From Ehretia macrophylla (taxonomy: Eukaryota; Streptophyta; Magnoliopsida; Boraginales; Ehretiaceae): DNA of 64,000 bases. The notes below the pieces were generated by a model that saw only the letters and a list, made by a program, of their open reading frames with translations, was not told where the DNA came from and did no database searches. The position numbers and the translations under genes were made by a program. Positions 12,061-23,025 of the stretch are shown here, in pieces (position 1 is the stretch's first letter; the number at the start of each line of letters is the position of its first letter). The DNA lies in assembly GCA_037974665.1 (NCBI GenBank), contig CM075771.1, positions 34,270,425 through 34,334,424 on the forward strand, read 5' to 3'.

Positions 12061-13596
12061 TTTGAGATCTATACGTGATGAAGAGATTATACTTAAATAT
12101 ATCATATTTTTATTCGTCATTATTATCATTTTATTACTGTTGAACCTTACAATCAATTGTTCAGATGTCTCATAAGAAATATATATATAGAAGCACTAGG
12201 GTTCTTGGCTACCTTGACAACTTGTTTTATTCACCATGCGATGTTCAAGTTTGAGAAATTATTTTGAACCGGTGAAATGGAGATGATGTTGACAGAAACA
12301 ACAAAATTATTCGTCCTAAAAATCTCTAACCTATAATTAATAACATGATATACTTGAAACTAAATCTAGTAATGTATTGTCTCGAAACATCATAAACTAT
12401 AATAATAACTTGGCATGTCCTGTTTAACTTATTTAGATGCAAAAAATTAGTGCTGGGATACCTTTCTGGTGCTTTTCAGAAAGGCATTTTGCTGGGGTTT
12501 TGCTTGGGGATATTTTTTTACGAAATATGATGGGAAAAAGGGTAATTATTCCGTTTAAACCAAAATTCGTTTATTCGCTCTCTTTTATAGAGCGATATCA
12601 GCTTTAGATTGATAGAATAATTTTTAAAAGGAAAGATTATGATATTACCGGGTGGATTGTTCCGAAAATTAAAATATTCCCATGTGTTAAAATATTATTT
12701 GTACAATCTGTATGTGACAGTTCTGAATTTTCTTTCTCTTTTTTTTTTTTTTGCAGAAACGAGGGGCGGCACTCTCCAAAAAAAATTTATTAATTCAAAA
12801 ACTTCACAAGGAGTGGAGGAGAACATAGAACCTTACCTCCACAGGAAGACAGGAAACTTACCTATCCCGTCATCTAACTATTCTAAAAGAGGTATAGACC
12901 ACCTCTTCTTACAAAGGAATCCAAAAAAAAAAAAAAAACAAAAAGATCAGCAAAACAGTTGAGTTGTTAATATAACAAAGAAAATTTTCCAACTAACAAC
13001 TCGATCGATTTCAAAAAGGCAAAAAGGATCTGTCAATATAGAAATTTATGTCCTAAATAAGCTCCTTTCTGAAACTGTAAGCATATGTCATATTTTAATT
13101 GGTTGTGATACTTGTGGGGTTGAGAGAAAGAAGCCTTCACAACATAATTTCCAAAGTCAGCATTTAACACCATGACGAATTAAGAATAAAATGTAGTTAA
13201 AGGTTATGATGCAAAAGAAATGTCATCATTTATGTAGTCATTTTTGCTTTCCTGTGAGTAATAGAAAATTAATTTCAAAACTTGGTCCAATATCTTTATG
13301 AGTAATGAAAAGCTAGGTCCAATATTTGTTTTAACATTCTTGTAAGTAACATGACTAAACTGGGGATTCAATTAACTTCATCATGGACTTTTGCCCTAAG
13401 GATCAAGGATTTGTCTACGACGAAACAAGTATTGGTATCTCCTTCGTCACTAGCTCTCAGTTCATACTCAACCTCAATTATTTTATGAAGCTTATAAGCT
13501 CAATTATTCTACAACCTAACATATTCATTTTTATGTATTGTTATGACTTTGTTTTGAAGAAGCCAAGCCAAGAAACATCTTACTCACAATGAAACT
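12061..13596. other. Intergenic region upstream of CYP-E
   Basis: Positions 12061-12420 repeat at 63690-64000 and contain the former CYP-E promoter; on the minus strand a TATTTAA-type box lies near 12092-12101. A block at about 12205-12240 is the inverted counterpart of 27495-27550, which lies upstream of CYP-C, so the two genes shared promoter sequence. From 12420 to 13596 I see no gene. There is a possible LINE tail (12735-12925) and A/T-rich sequence without recognisable coding. Confidence 0.5.
12735..12925 (-). mobile_element. Possible 3' end of a LINE-like retroposon
   Basis: Read on the minus strand, this block ends in GTGCCGCCCCTCGTTTCTGC followed by a poly(A) run (the T run at 12739-12753). 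That is the layout of a plant LINE or SINE 3' tail. A second homopolymer bounds the other side (12920-12936). No reverse transcriptase is present and I could not find target duplications, so this call is tentative. Confidence 0.3.
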
Positions 13597-14016
13597 ATTT
13601 GAACAACATCAGCAAAAGGTACCAAGTCAAATTAAGGAAAATTGTCAAGTTTGGTGGAAAAGAATATAGCTTCAAATTGCTGTTACTTGCCATAACCCTT
13701 GGATCCTTGCGATTGCCCATACATTTACATAAACCAAAGTCTTGGGTTGGATTTTGTACCCATCTATGATACACATCTCCATTGTTTCTCTTGGCAACAA
13801 GAGAGGAGATGGTGGATACCATCTCATTGTCTCCTTTACCACTGCCTTGAGATATGGAAGCTTTTGACAAATCATCTTCATCCACCATGTCTTTGTTTCC
13901 ATAACCTTCCTTATTTCTGCTTGCACTTTCTTCATTACGGTAGGACTCTTAACCAGTGTTGTCATTGCCCAAACTATTGTACCAACGATTGTATTAGTTC
14001 CACCAAAGAAAGCATT
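13597..14016 (-). pseudogene. CYP-D: P450 last-exon fragment (CYP71 clan)
   Basis: The minus strand opens with a normal 3' splice acceptor (TGTAG at 14017-14021) and enters the last exon of an A-type P450. It begins NAFFGGTNT, the I-helix oxygen-binding segment, with Asn where most family members have Asp. Then follow MKKVQAEIRK, LPYLKAVVKETMRWYPP (the ExxR K-helix motif, at about 13830-13780) and LLPRETME...DGYKIQPKT. A pair of compensating frameshifts sits just before the K helix (near 13880-13860): the DEDDL block is read in a second frame. After VNVWAIAR the frame is lost, and the PERF and heme-cysteine regions are missing. No exon 1 is found upstream, so this is a dead fragment. Confidence 0.85.
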
Positions 14017-14136
14017 CTACACAGAAAATTATATATTAGTGTGTATAACATTTGTTCAGATGATTGAAAAGAGTAAACAACTTAACTCCCCCTTGTGTTT
14101 TGCCAAAAGTGCATAAAACTCCATTTATTTTATAAA

Positions 14137-14345
14137 TAAGCTGATTATTTTGTGTATTAAAAACATAGCTAAATACCCTATTTGGTTTTAAAACGTTGCT
14201 AATACCCCCTGTGTTTTAAAAACATAGCTAAATATCCCCTATTAAAATGAACGATTTTTCTAACAGATGCGGGTATTCAGTTACGTTTCTAAAAATATAG
14301 GGGGATATTCAGCTACTTTTTAGAACACAGGGAGTAATCAGCTTA
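14137..14345. mobile_element. MITE-like inverted repeat
   Basis: Two arms of roughly 80-90 bp start TAAGCTGATTA and face each other. Both continue with AAAACATAGCTAAATA-type sequence and the word CCCCCTGTGTTTT. It lies just upstream of the CYP-D exon, in what would have been its intron. No clear target duplication and no coding sequence are visible. Confidence 0.5.
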
Positions 14346-15757
14346 GTGACCATATTATTTAAAAGTTTAAACTTTACACGGTTTATTGTATTTAACACGC
14401 CCTTATATATAGATACATAATATTAGTCGTCAGGAGAAAGACAATCAAGTCCTCATCTTTTAAGCTAAAACTCAATCAGTCCAGTTTATTTTTTTCATCC
14501 TAAAAATCTTCTTCCTCTTTTTGGATGATATGAAAATTTAACTGGTAGAGTTTGATTATCAAATTATCATGCGGAGCTCGACTACCAACTCGTAAATTCT
14601 CAATTACAGCGGTACGCCTTCACACATACACCAAGTCAGTGAATGACGAACCCAACTATCACTAGACCATGTCTGACAGCTAAAAATCTTCTTCCTTATA
14701 TAGTATATATGTACGAGAAAATCATAATAAAATATTGCCTAGGTACATCACTTCTACCCTAATTATATCTTTAAGATCCAATGCATCTTTGAGAGAATTC
14801 AATGAATCTAGACGTGTAGTATTTAGCATAATTAGCTTAAGGGTTAAAAGTCCTATTTAGCATAATTAGTTTACGAGTTAAAAGTCTTAGTTAGTTCTTG
14901 ATTTTTATCTTATTTGATAAACAGATCTTCTATTTTTAAAAGTATTATATTTAAATTTTTTAATTTTATAATTTATGACGTTATTAGTCATTTTGTTAAA
15001 CAAATAACAATAAAGTCACAAGGAAAAAAGTGACTTCACCATTACTTTTTAATAGAAAATGACAAACGTTGTCACAAATTATAAAGTTAAATAATTTAAA
15101 TGTAACAATTTTGAAGATAATAGACCTATTTATCAAACATGGTAAAGATTAATTAGGATTAACTATTGTAATAATTTACCCTATCTCGATGCAATAATTC
15201 TCTTATCCTTATGTGTTTACTCCTTCTTCCAATGTAGCAAAATCAAATCTTTTTCAAATTACGGATAAAATTCAGTAGAAATGTGATGTTACAAGCTGGA
15301 TTAAGCCAAAAGTAAAAATATTTCTTTGTCTTCAACGAAGCAGTCAAACAAATAAAAGGTGTCTAAGATGGGAAAACTCTTAGGTGGAAGTCCTCCAAAA
15401 ATTGTAAAAATGACCCAAAATTTTAAAAAATTATAATCATTTCATCTTCTTCATCCTAAACATTCTCACCACCATTTTTACCACCATCTCCACCTTCTTC
15501 TTCAACCCAACAAATCTATCTCCCTTCCGTTCACCACCTTCAACTACCATTTTCACCTCCTTCAATATTTTTTTCCTCATCATTTTCAAGAAACCCTCCA
15601 TCTTCACCTACCACCATTTTCACATCCATCATTTTTTTCCTCTTTCCCACAACAAACCCACCGCCTTCATCTATTATTTTCACCATCAAATATTTACCAC
15701 GTCAATATTCAAGTATATATCATTGGTTAAACGTGAAGTTCTTACTCTTAAATCTCT

Positions 15758-16018
15758 ACGATAACGATTAGTACATTGGAATGGATTTGGGTAGGAATGA
15801 AATGAGTCACGAAATGGAATAAACTTGGGAATGAGAATAATATGTTTGGTATGCTCTAAGAATTAAGAGTAGTAATATGAATGGCTTGTATAATATGCCA
15901 GAATTGTCTTTTTATTCTTATAGTATTAAAAATAAGAATAAATATAAATATAACTGCAAACAATATAAACATAAATAATAATAACAATAATAATAATAAT
16001 AATGAAATAAAAATATTA

Positions 16019-16077
<59 letters not shown>

Positions 16078-16806
16078 CAATAAATAATAATAATAATAAT
16101 AATAACAATAATAATAATAATAATAATTATTATTATTATTATTATTAATAACAACAACAATTATTATTATTATTATTATTATCATTATTATATTTGTATT
16201 ATTATTATTTTTGTTTTTGTTTTTATTGTAATCATTATTATTTTACTTTATTATTATTATTATTTTATTTTTATTATTTTAAAAATCTATTATTATTATT
16301 TTTTTGTTTTTATTATTATTTTATTATTTTTATTTATTTATTATTATTATTATTATAATTTTTATTTTTATTTTTTAATAATAATTATTTTCATAATAAT
16401 ATTATTATATTTCATTATTATTATTATTTAATCACTATTATTATTTTTTAATTTTGTTTTTGTTATTATTTTATCAGTTTGTTTTTATTTTTATTTTCAT
16501 AATAATAATTATTATTATTTTTATATTAATTATTATTATATTTTTAATTATTATTGTAAAATAAATTATTTATAAAATTTATGTCATATAGGGGTATGGT
16601 AGTCAAGTTTATTCCCAAACACATGAGAATGAACTATTATCATATAATTGGTTTGGAATGGCTATTCCCATGTATGTGAGAATGAGATTCCCTTGGAAAT
16701 GAAATTCCCTTGGGAATGAGATTCTCAAGTCCATTCTCTCATACCAAATATGAGAATTAAAATAGAATTGGGAATGTAATTTCATTCACAACTCATTCCC
16801 ACATAT
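15758..16806. mobile_element. Insertion private to segment A, with giant AAT/ATT core
   Basis: Segment B (31340-31350) reads straight from AATCTCTAC to TTAATCCATCAATCATGG, while A has about 1 kb between these points. The ends are related inverted sequences rich in GGGAATGAGA and TTTGGTATG words (15800-15855 left, 16690-16800 right), as in a non-autonomous DNA transposon. The middle is a trinucleotide microsatellite. I could not define the target duplication. Confidence 0.55.
15960..16560. repeat. (AAT)n/(ATT)n compound microsatellite of about 600 bp
   Basis: The plus strand is AAT-type up to about 16127, then flips to ATT-type to about 16560, making one very large imperfect palindrome. Open frames of poly-Asn or poly-Leu/Tyr/Ile across it are artefacts of the repeat. 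Confidence 0.95.
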
Positions 16807-16890
16807 TAATCCATCAATCATGGGTTACACATGAAGTCTTTATTTCGTTTACTAGATCAATTAATTAATTATGTTTACATGTGAATGAGG

Positions 16891-17400
16891 TGTTAGAGGG
16901 TATACTGTTGTGGTATTTTAATATTAACTTAATTTATCTTATATATTCAATGAATAATGTGTATTCATGTATGTATTAATTTTAGAACATGAAGAGATTA
17001 TGTAATAACTTTGTATTCATGAAAGTTTTAACTTTGGAACATGAAGGGTTTCATGTATTTAGAGCTCCATTTCTTTCCACTTACATGTATCATTATTCAT
17101 GTCTTGTCACTTGTATGTAATTAATTAGGGAGGTTTCTTAGGAGCTTATAAATAGGTCTCTCGTTCTTCATTTCTTCAACACAACTGAAACATTATGAGA
17201 ATAAGTTAGAGAGTTTTTCAGCCAAAAGAGAAATGTGTTCTTGTGAGGAGCTTGTGATCAACTTTTTAGTACAGGGTTGGTTCGAGTTTTACGATAATAA
17301 GTCAGACTGTTGTATTCTAGAGGGAACAAGCAATATCAAGACTGCTGCATCGTTTCTTTCTACGTACTGTAGAGAGCTTGAATCTCTCATAGATAAAATG
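16891..17400 (+). repeat. Possible solo-LTR sequence upstream of CYP-A
   Basis: The sequence begins TGTTAGAGGG and contains a TATAAATAGG box (about 17148-17157) followed by a leader-like stretch. The segment B counterpart starts TGTTGGGGGG at 31427 and could end CACCAACA at 32031. The layout resembles a solo LTR, but flanking pentamers do not match, so the boundaries and the call itself are uncertain. Confidence 0.35.
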
Positions 17401-17549
17401 TTTTATCTTTGAAGTTTCATTGTGAATAGGTATGCAAAAATTGTACATACTTGTCGCACCCTCTTTGACATGACATGTATGAGTCTATTCTTTCTTGCTT
17501 TTCAATTGAATATTCTTTTCTTTCTAACTTGTCAACTAAGTCACATCTT

Positions 17550-17551
<2 letters not shown>

Positions 17552-17604
<53 letters not shown>

Positions 17605-17605
17605 T
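17552..17605. repeat. (AT)n followed by T run, upstream of CYP-A
   Basis: About 35 bp of AT dinucleotide is followed by about 19 T. A T run of similar length precedes the same GTATACGGCTTAGAGATTGA sequence upstream of CYP-B (38918-38936). Confidence 0.95.
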
Positions 17606-17819
17606 GTATACGGCTTAGAGATTGAGACAATTGGAATTTGTGGAAAGCTTTTCCCCAATGAAAAGTCATTCAATGATTGGACTAAAAAGTAAGGAAGCGT
17701 GCATGTCAACAGAATTTGCGTAAATAGTATTATGTGAAAAGTATTATGAAAAGTATTTCATGAATAGCACTGTTTGAATAGTAGTGTCACTGGATAGTGC
17801 ATAGTAACTATATTTTTTC

Positions 17820-17827
17820 TATAAACA
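17820..17827 (+). promoter_or_regulatory. Candidate TATA box of CYP-A
   Basis: TATAAACA lies 149 bp before the first ATG of CYP-A and aligns with TATAAATA of CYP-B at 39102. Position and conservation support it; no expression evidence is available. Confidence 0.4.
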
Positions 17828-18541
17828 GAATTTTATTTAATTTAAAATATATAGTGAAATTTATAAAATTCTCTCTAATTCTCTTTTATATTATAATATT
17901 TTGTAAGAGAAGTCATTCAGTGGGCTTCTCTTCCCAATTCTCAGATTGCATCATACTAGAAAACAATAGGAAACGATGTTTTTGCTTATTCTCCTCTTTG
18001 CTCTCCCTTTAATCATCGTCTTCATTATTCCAAGATACAAAACAATCGAAAAAACTCTTCATCCACCTGGTCCTCCAAGGCTCCCATTTATAGGCAACTT
18101 GCATCAATTTGACACCAACAACACTCGTGTGTACCTATGGAGTCTTTCAAAAAGATACGGTCCTATCTTGTTCATGAAGCTTGGTTCTGTGCCAACACTT
18201 GTGATTTCTTCTGCAAGATTGGCCAAAGAGGTCATGAAAACAAACGATGCTATATTTGCTAGCAGGCCAACCCTTAAAAGCCAGCAAAAGTTATCCTACA
18301 ATGGTTTAGATATGGCCTTTTCACCTCTAAACGATTATCTAAAAGAGATGAGAAAAATTTGTGTTGTTCATCTCTTTAGCCTTAAACAAGCACAATCCTT
18401 TCGTCCTATTCGCGAAGATGAGGTCTTACGTGTGGTAGGAAGGATATCGTCCCTTGCTTCTTCATCTTATGTCATTAACTTGAGCGAGATTATGATGTCT
18501 CTAACAAGCAGCTTCATCTGTAGAGTGGCTTTTGGCAAGAG

Positions 18542-18850
18542 GTATCATCTAAAAGTTTAATGTAGGCGAGATTCATTTTTTAGCCTTATACATGGACAAA
18601 CTTAAACTCAGGATCTTTTGACAGTTAGGATCTGATATTATATTAAGTTACCATATCATCTAAAAGTATAAATTTACGCTCCAGCACGTGTAGGCGGGAT
18701 TAATTTTTCAGCCTTACAAATGGACAGACTTGAACTCATGATCTTTTGTTAGTTAGGTTCTGATATCATATTAAGTTACCATCTCATCCAAAATTATAAA
18801 TTGTTATGGAAGAGTTTATTATTATTATTATTATCTATTGTTTTCAACAG
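18542..18850 (+). other. CYP-A extra intron 1 with duplicated retroelement-like unit
   Basis: This phase-2 intron (GTATCATC...CAACAG) interrupts exon 1 between GK and YDEEG. It holds two direct copies of a unit of about 114 bp (18562-18675 and 18690-18803). Each unit contains a TTCTGATATCATATTAAG word resembling the complement of an initiator-Met primer site. The segment B counterpart (39787-40026) has one unit. Confidence 0.7.
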
Positions 18851-19707
18851 TTATGATGAGGAAGGATCTGAAAGCAGAAAGTTTGATGAACTTCTACATG
18901 AAGCTGAGGCCTTGTTTGCAAGCTTTTTTATCTCTGATTATTTTCCTTCATTGGGGTGGATAGATAAGCTCACTGGCATGATTTCGCGACTTGAAAAGAA
19001 CTTCAAGGACTTGGATTCATTCTACCAAGAACTCATAGAGGAGCATCTCAGTCCAAATAGGCCACAATCAATGAAATAGGCATTATTGATATCTTGCTCC
19101 ATTTGAGTCGAGAACAATCATCTTCATCACTTGACCTCACTTTGGACCACATCAAAGCAGTACTCATGGTAAGCTGATTATCAGCCTTTAGATGACGATC
19201 TCATATTTCTTGCATGCTTCGGAATTATATTTTCTTCAGGTATTCAGTAGAAAATTTCTTACTAACAATTTGTAACGAGCCTACTGTTGAATTCAGTAAA
19301 TAAATGAAATAGAACTCAACCTCTCTCTGATATTTTAAACTTTTAGCTGAAGTAATCAATTATTTTAGCCACATTCTTTTTGGCAATAGATGCCTTCATT
19401 GCAGTTCCTGTATAAGATAAATTTGACTTTTACATGCTTCACCACAGAATATTATTTTTGGTGGAACGGACACAAATGCATCAGCAACGATTTGGGCTTT
19501 GACAGCCCTGATGAAGGAACCACGAGTAATGAAAAAGGTTCAAGTAGAAATTAGAGGTTTAGTTGGAAAGAAAGGCGTAGTTGATGAAGATGATATTCAG
19601 AAGCTTTCGTCCCTCAAGACAATCGTAAAAGAGACTTTGAGATTGTAGCCGCCAGCTCCTCTTTTAGTGCCAAGGGAAACAACAAAAAGGTATATCCTAG
19701 ATGGATA

Positions 19708-19712
19708 TGAAA
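19708..19712. repeat. Target-site duplication of RE5 (TGAAA), left copy
   Basis: TGAAA before the RE5 start recurs at 25001-25005. CYP-B has the unbroken GGATATGAAATTCAACC at the same codons. Confidence 0.95.
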
Positions 19713-20312
19713 TGTTGGGTATCAGCGCAGCGGAATGTTTGGGGCGAAGCGGTATCACACAGTTAAAATAAGACTGAGAAAATGATAATTCAGACACAAA
19801 ATTTTTACGTGGAAAACCCTCAAACAAATTAAGGGAAAAACTACGGACAAGTATAGGAGGTTTCACTATGATGTAAGAATAAATTACAATATCCTTCTCT
19901 CTAATATAAGGAGAAACTAATTCTTACTCACAAGTTAAGAAAATTAATATGGAAGAAAACTATCAGGAAAAACTCTCAATATTTTCTCTCTAATTTCTGG
20001 AATTTTTGGATGCAATTGAACTAAAGAATGGCCTGCTATTTATAACCGAGGAGTTGCTTCATCCATCTTTAGATCTGATTCATGCTTCGTTGTCCTCCAC
20101 GTTTAACAACGTGCAATGTCTTCAACTTTGTTTCTACGTGCAATGTGAATGCATCTTGATCAAAGTCTGCAGCACTTTTCCATTTCAATTCCATGTGCCA
20201 ACTCCCTTTATAATATTTTACTATATTTGCTTTTTGCTTTTCCCAATATACTTCATGTGAAGCATGCCTTTTCTCATGTGCATATTCCAAAAGCTAACTT
20301 TAACACCTCACA
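19713..20312 (-). repeat. RE5 left LTR (3' LTR in element orientation)
   Basis: This 600-bp repeat matches 24409-25000. The adjoining TTCTCCCACT (20313-20322) is the complement of the polypurine tract. Confidence 0.95.
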
Positions 20313-20377
20313 TTCTCCCACTTAAAGTTAGCTTTTGATAGTCTTCAAAATCTCTCCATACCTGTCGTGCATCTTGC

Positions 20378-21979
20378 TTACGTCTTCGTTAGGCCACAAG
20401 AGGATCTACTCCAAACGAACTTGTCAACGTTAATTGGCTTTGTCATGACATCTGCTAGGTTGTCATTAGTGTGGATCTTCTGCATATCCACACTTCCTTC
20501 CTCCACTACTTCTCGAACGAAGTGATATTGAACCCCTATGTACTTTGTCCTGGAATGAAAAGCTGGATTCCTTGCAATGTGCAAGGCACTCTGACTGTCA
20601 CAATACAAGAGAATTTTCTCTTGTTTGTGCCCGAGCTCCTCTATTAACCTTTTAATCCAGATTGCTTCTTTACAAGCATGTGTAGCCGCCATGTATTCAG
20701 CCTCTGTTGTAGATAAAGCTACAACAGTCTGTAACTTAGATACCCAGCTTACCGCGCCTCCTGCAAGTGTAAACACATAGCCTGTAGTGGATTTTCGTTT
20801 GTCAAAATCACCTGCAAAATCTGAATCAACAAAACCATTTACAATATATTCTGATCCTCCATAACATAATGCAACATCCGAGGTTCCTTTAATGTATCTT
20901 AGGATCCTCTTAACTGCGTTCCAGTGCTCTCTACCAGGATTCGCCATGAACCTACTAACTGAGCTGACTGCTTGAGCAATATCTGGTCTCGTACATATCA
21001 TAGCAAACATGAGACTTCCCACTGCTGATGCATACGGTACTCGAGACATTTCCATCCTCTCTGCTTCATCACTAGGGCACATACTTGAGGATAATTTATA
21101 ATTAACAGGAAATGGGGTTGAGATTTCCTTACAGTCTTGCATGTTGAAGCGCCGCAAGATTTTCTTGAAGTAATTATTCTGGGAAATCCATATTTTCCTG
21201 CCTTTTCTGTCTCGGTGAATTTGCATCCCTAAAATCTTGTTTGCTGGTCCTAAATCCTTCATGTCGAACTCCCTAGCCAACTGTGCCTTCAAATCTTGGA
21301 CTCGATCTTTGTTGGGGCCTGTTGCCAGCATGTCATCCACATACAACAACAGAATGATGAAATCATTATCTCCAAACCTTTTGTAATACGTACAATGGTC
21401 TGAATTGAGTCTGTTGTACCCGAGGCTAATTATGAAAGAATCAAATCTCTTGTACCAGCATCTTGGCGCTTGCTTTAGACCGTACAGAGATTTGGTCAAC
21501 CTGCAAACCAATTTTTCTTTTTCTTTCTCAACAAAACCTTCTGGTTGGAGCATGTAAATCTCTTCTTCAAGTTCACCATGAAGAAAAGCAGTCTTTACAT
21601 CTAATTGTTCTAGATGTAAATCAAATATAACACACATGGCCAAGACTACTCTGATAGTTGTAAGTCTAACCACAGGAGAAAATATTTCGTTGAAGTCAAT
21701 ACCTTCTTTTTGAGCAAATCCTTTCACCACCAGTCTTGCACGATATCTCTCTACTTGGTCATTTCCATCTCGCTTGATCTTGAAGACCTATTTGTTACCG
21801 ATGGCTTTCCGTTGATGTGGTAGAGGAACGAGCTCCCATGTTTTGTTTCTATGTAGAGCTTCAATTTCTTCCTGCATTGCTGTCTTCCACAAAGCCACAT
21901 CGGGGCTATTCATAGCCTCATGAATAGTATATGGCTCTCCATCCTCCGTTAGAAGACAATATGCAGCATTGCTTGCCAT
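20378..21979 (-). pseudogene. RE5 pol: reverse transcriptase and RNase H
   Basis: In its main block (21730-20378) this minus-strand frame encodes the Copia RT, including [31 protein letters not shown] and the catalytic LLYVDDML. RNase H follows, with DSDFAGD, STTEAEYMA and the SRTKYIGVQYHFVRE block. It ends near VMTKPINVDKF at 20378. Upstream, 21979-21788 holds the RT N-terminal region (ALWKTAMQEEI, NKTWELV). The two are separated by an in-frame TAG where Trp is expected (GNK-stop-VFKIK, 21788-21790). Without that stop the domain looks intact. It would copy the element RNA into DNA in cytoplasmic virus-like particles. Confidence 0.92.
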
Positions 21980-23025
21980 GACATAGTCTGAGTGCCAAGG
22001 CGGTGTTGATGTTTGACGCGATGAACGTCGAACATCTGTAACCTTAGCCTCATCTGCTTCTTGTTCCTCGTGCTCCGGTGCTGCTTCAGAGATGTATCTT
22101 CATTTCTTGGGTTATCTTCGATCTGTACTGTAGTAGTCTCCTTTGCAGTGTTGTTGTCATCTTTACTTTGCAATTTGTCGTCTACAAATATCACATCTCT
22201 GCTGATGATAATCTTGTGGGCAGTAGGATCCCACAAGCGATACCCCTTAACACCATCAGCATATCCCAAGAATATGTATTTCCTGGACTTTGGATCTTGT
22301 TTTGTTCTTTCTTGGGGACCATACATCACGTATGCCGGACATCCAAACACGTGCAAGGTAGAATAATCTGGGAGTTTTTTGGTCCACATTTCTATTGCTG
22401 TCTTCAACCCAATTGCAGTTGATGGTGACCGGTTCATCACATAACAGGCGATTCTAGCTGCTTCTGCCCAAAATGATTTTGCTAGTCCTGCAGTTTCCAA
22501 CATAGCTCTCATTCTTTCAAGAAGAGTTCTGTTCATCCGCTCTGCCATTCTATTTTGCTGAGGTGTGTGTGCAACAGTGAACTGCCTTTGAATGCCTTCT
22601 TGCTTGCAAAATGTCAGAAAGCTCCCGTCAGTGTATTCTCCTCCATTGTCCGTCCTCAGACACTTGATCCTTTTTCCGGATTCAAGTTCCACTAGTACTT
22701 TGAAAGTTTTGAATATTGGAAACACATCTGACTTATTCTTGATTGGATACACCCACAGTTTCCTGTAGTAATCATCAATAAATGATACAAAGTATTTGGC
22801 TCCTCCTAGGAACAAAACCGGCGATTCCCAAATGTCTGAATGAATCAAGTCTAGAATGTGTTTGCTTCTGGCAGTAGATCTCCCAAATTTCAATCTATGC
22901 TGCTTACTGGTAACACAGTGCTCACAGAAAGTTAAGTTTACCGTCTTGAGCCCGTGTAAGAGATTACGTTCAGCGAGAATCTTCAAGCCACGTTCTGTCA
23001 TGTGGCCTAATCTGCGATGCCACAT
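21949..23025 (-). pseudogene. RE5 pol: integrase
   Basis: This minus-strand frame of 358 codons carries the HHCC zinc-binding domain (HRRLGH...CEHC, about 23010-22900) and the catalytic core with DLIHSDIWE, RTDNGGEYTD and TPQQNRMAERMNRTLLE. It continues with the LHVFGCPAYV and RKYIFLGY segments. All three acidic catalytic residues are visible. The frame breaks at both ends: upstream it is shifted from the protease, and at about 21980 it is shifted from the RT N-terminal part. Integrase inserts the cDNA and creates 5-bp target duplications, as seen here. Confidence 0.92.

Noticed and set aside
15856-16185. Open frames of poly-Leu/Tyr/Ile (minus) and poly-Asn (plus) of 68-109 codons
   Set aside because: They lie entirely in the AAT/ATT microsatellite. 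Trinucleotide repeats without stops stay open in several frames by default.
22061-22422. Plus-strand frames of 101-114 codons within RE5
   Set aside because: They are reverse-strand shadows of the integrase-RT linker, which reads clearly on the minus strand.
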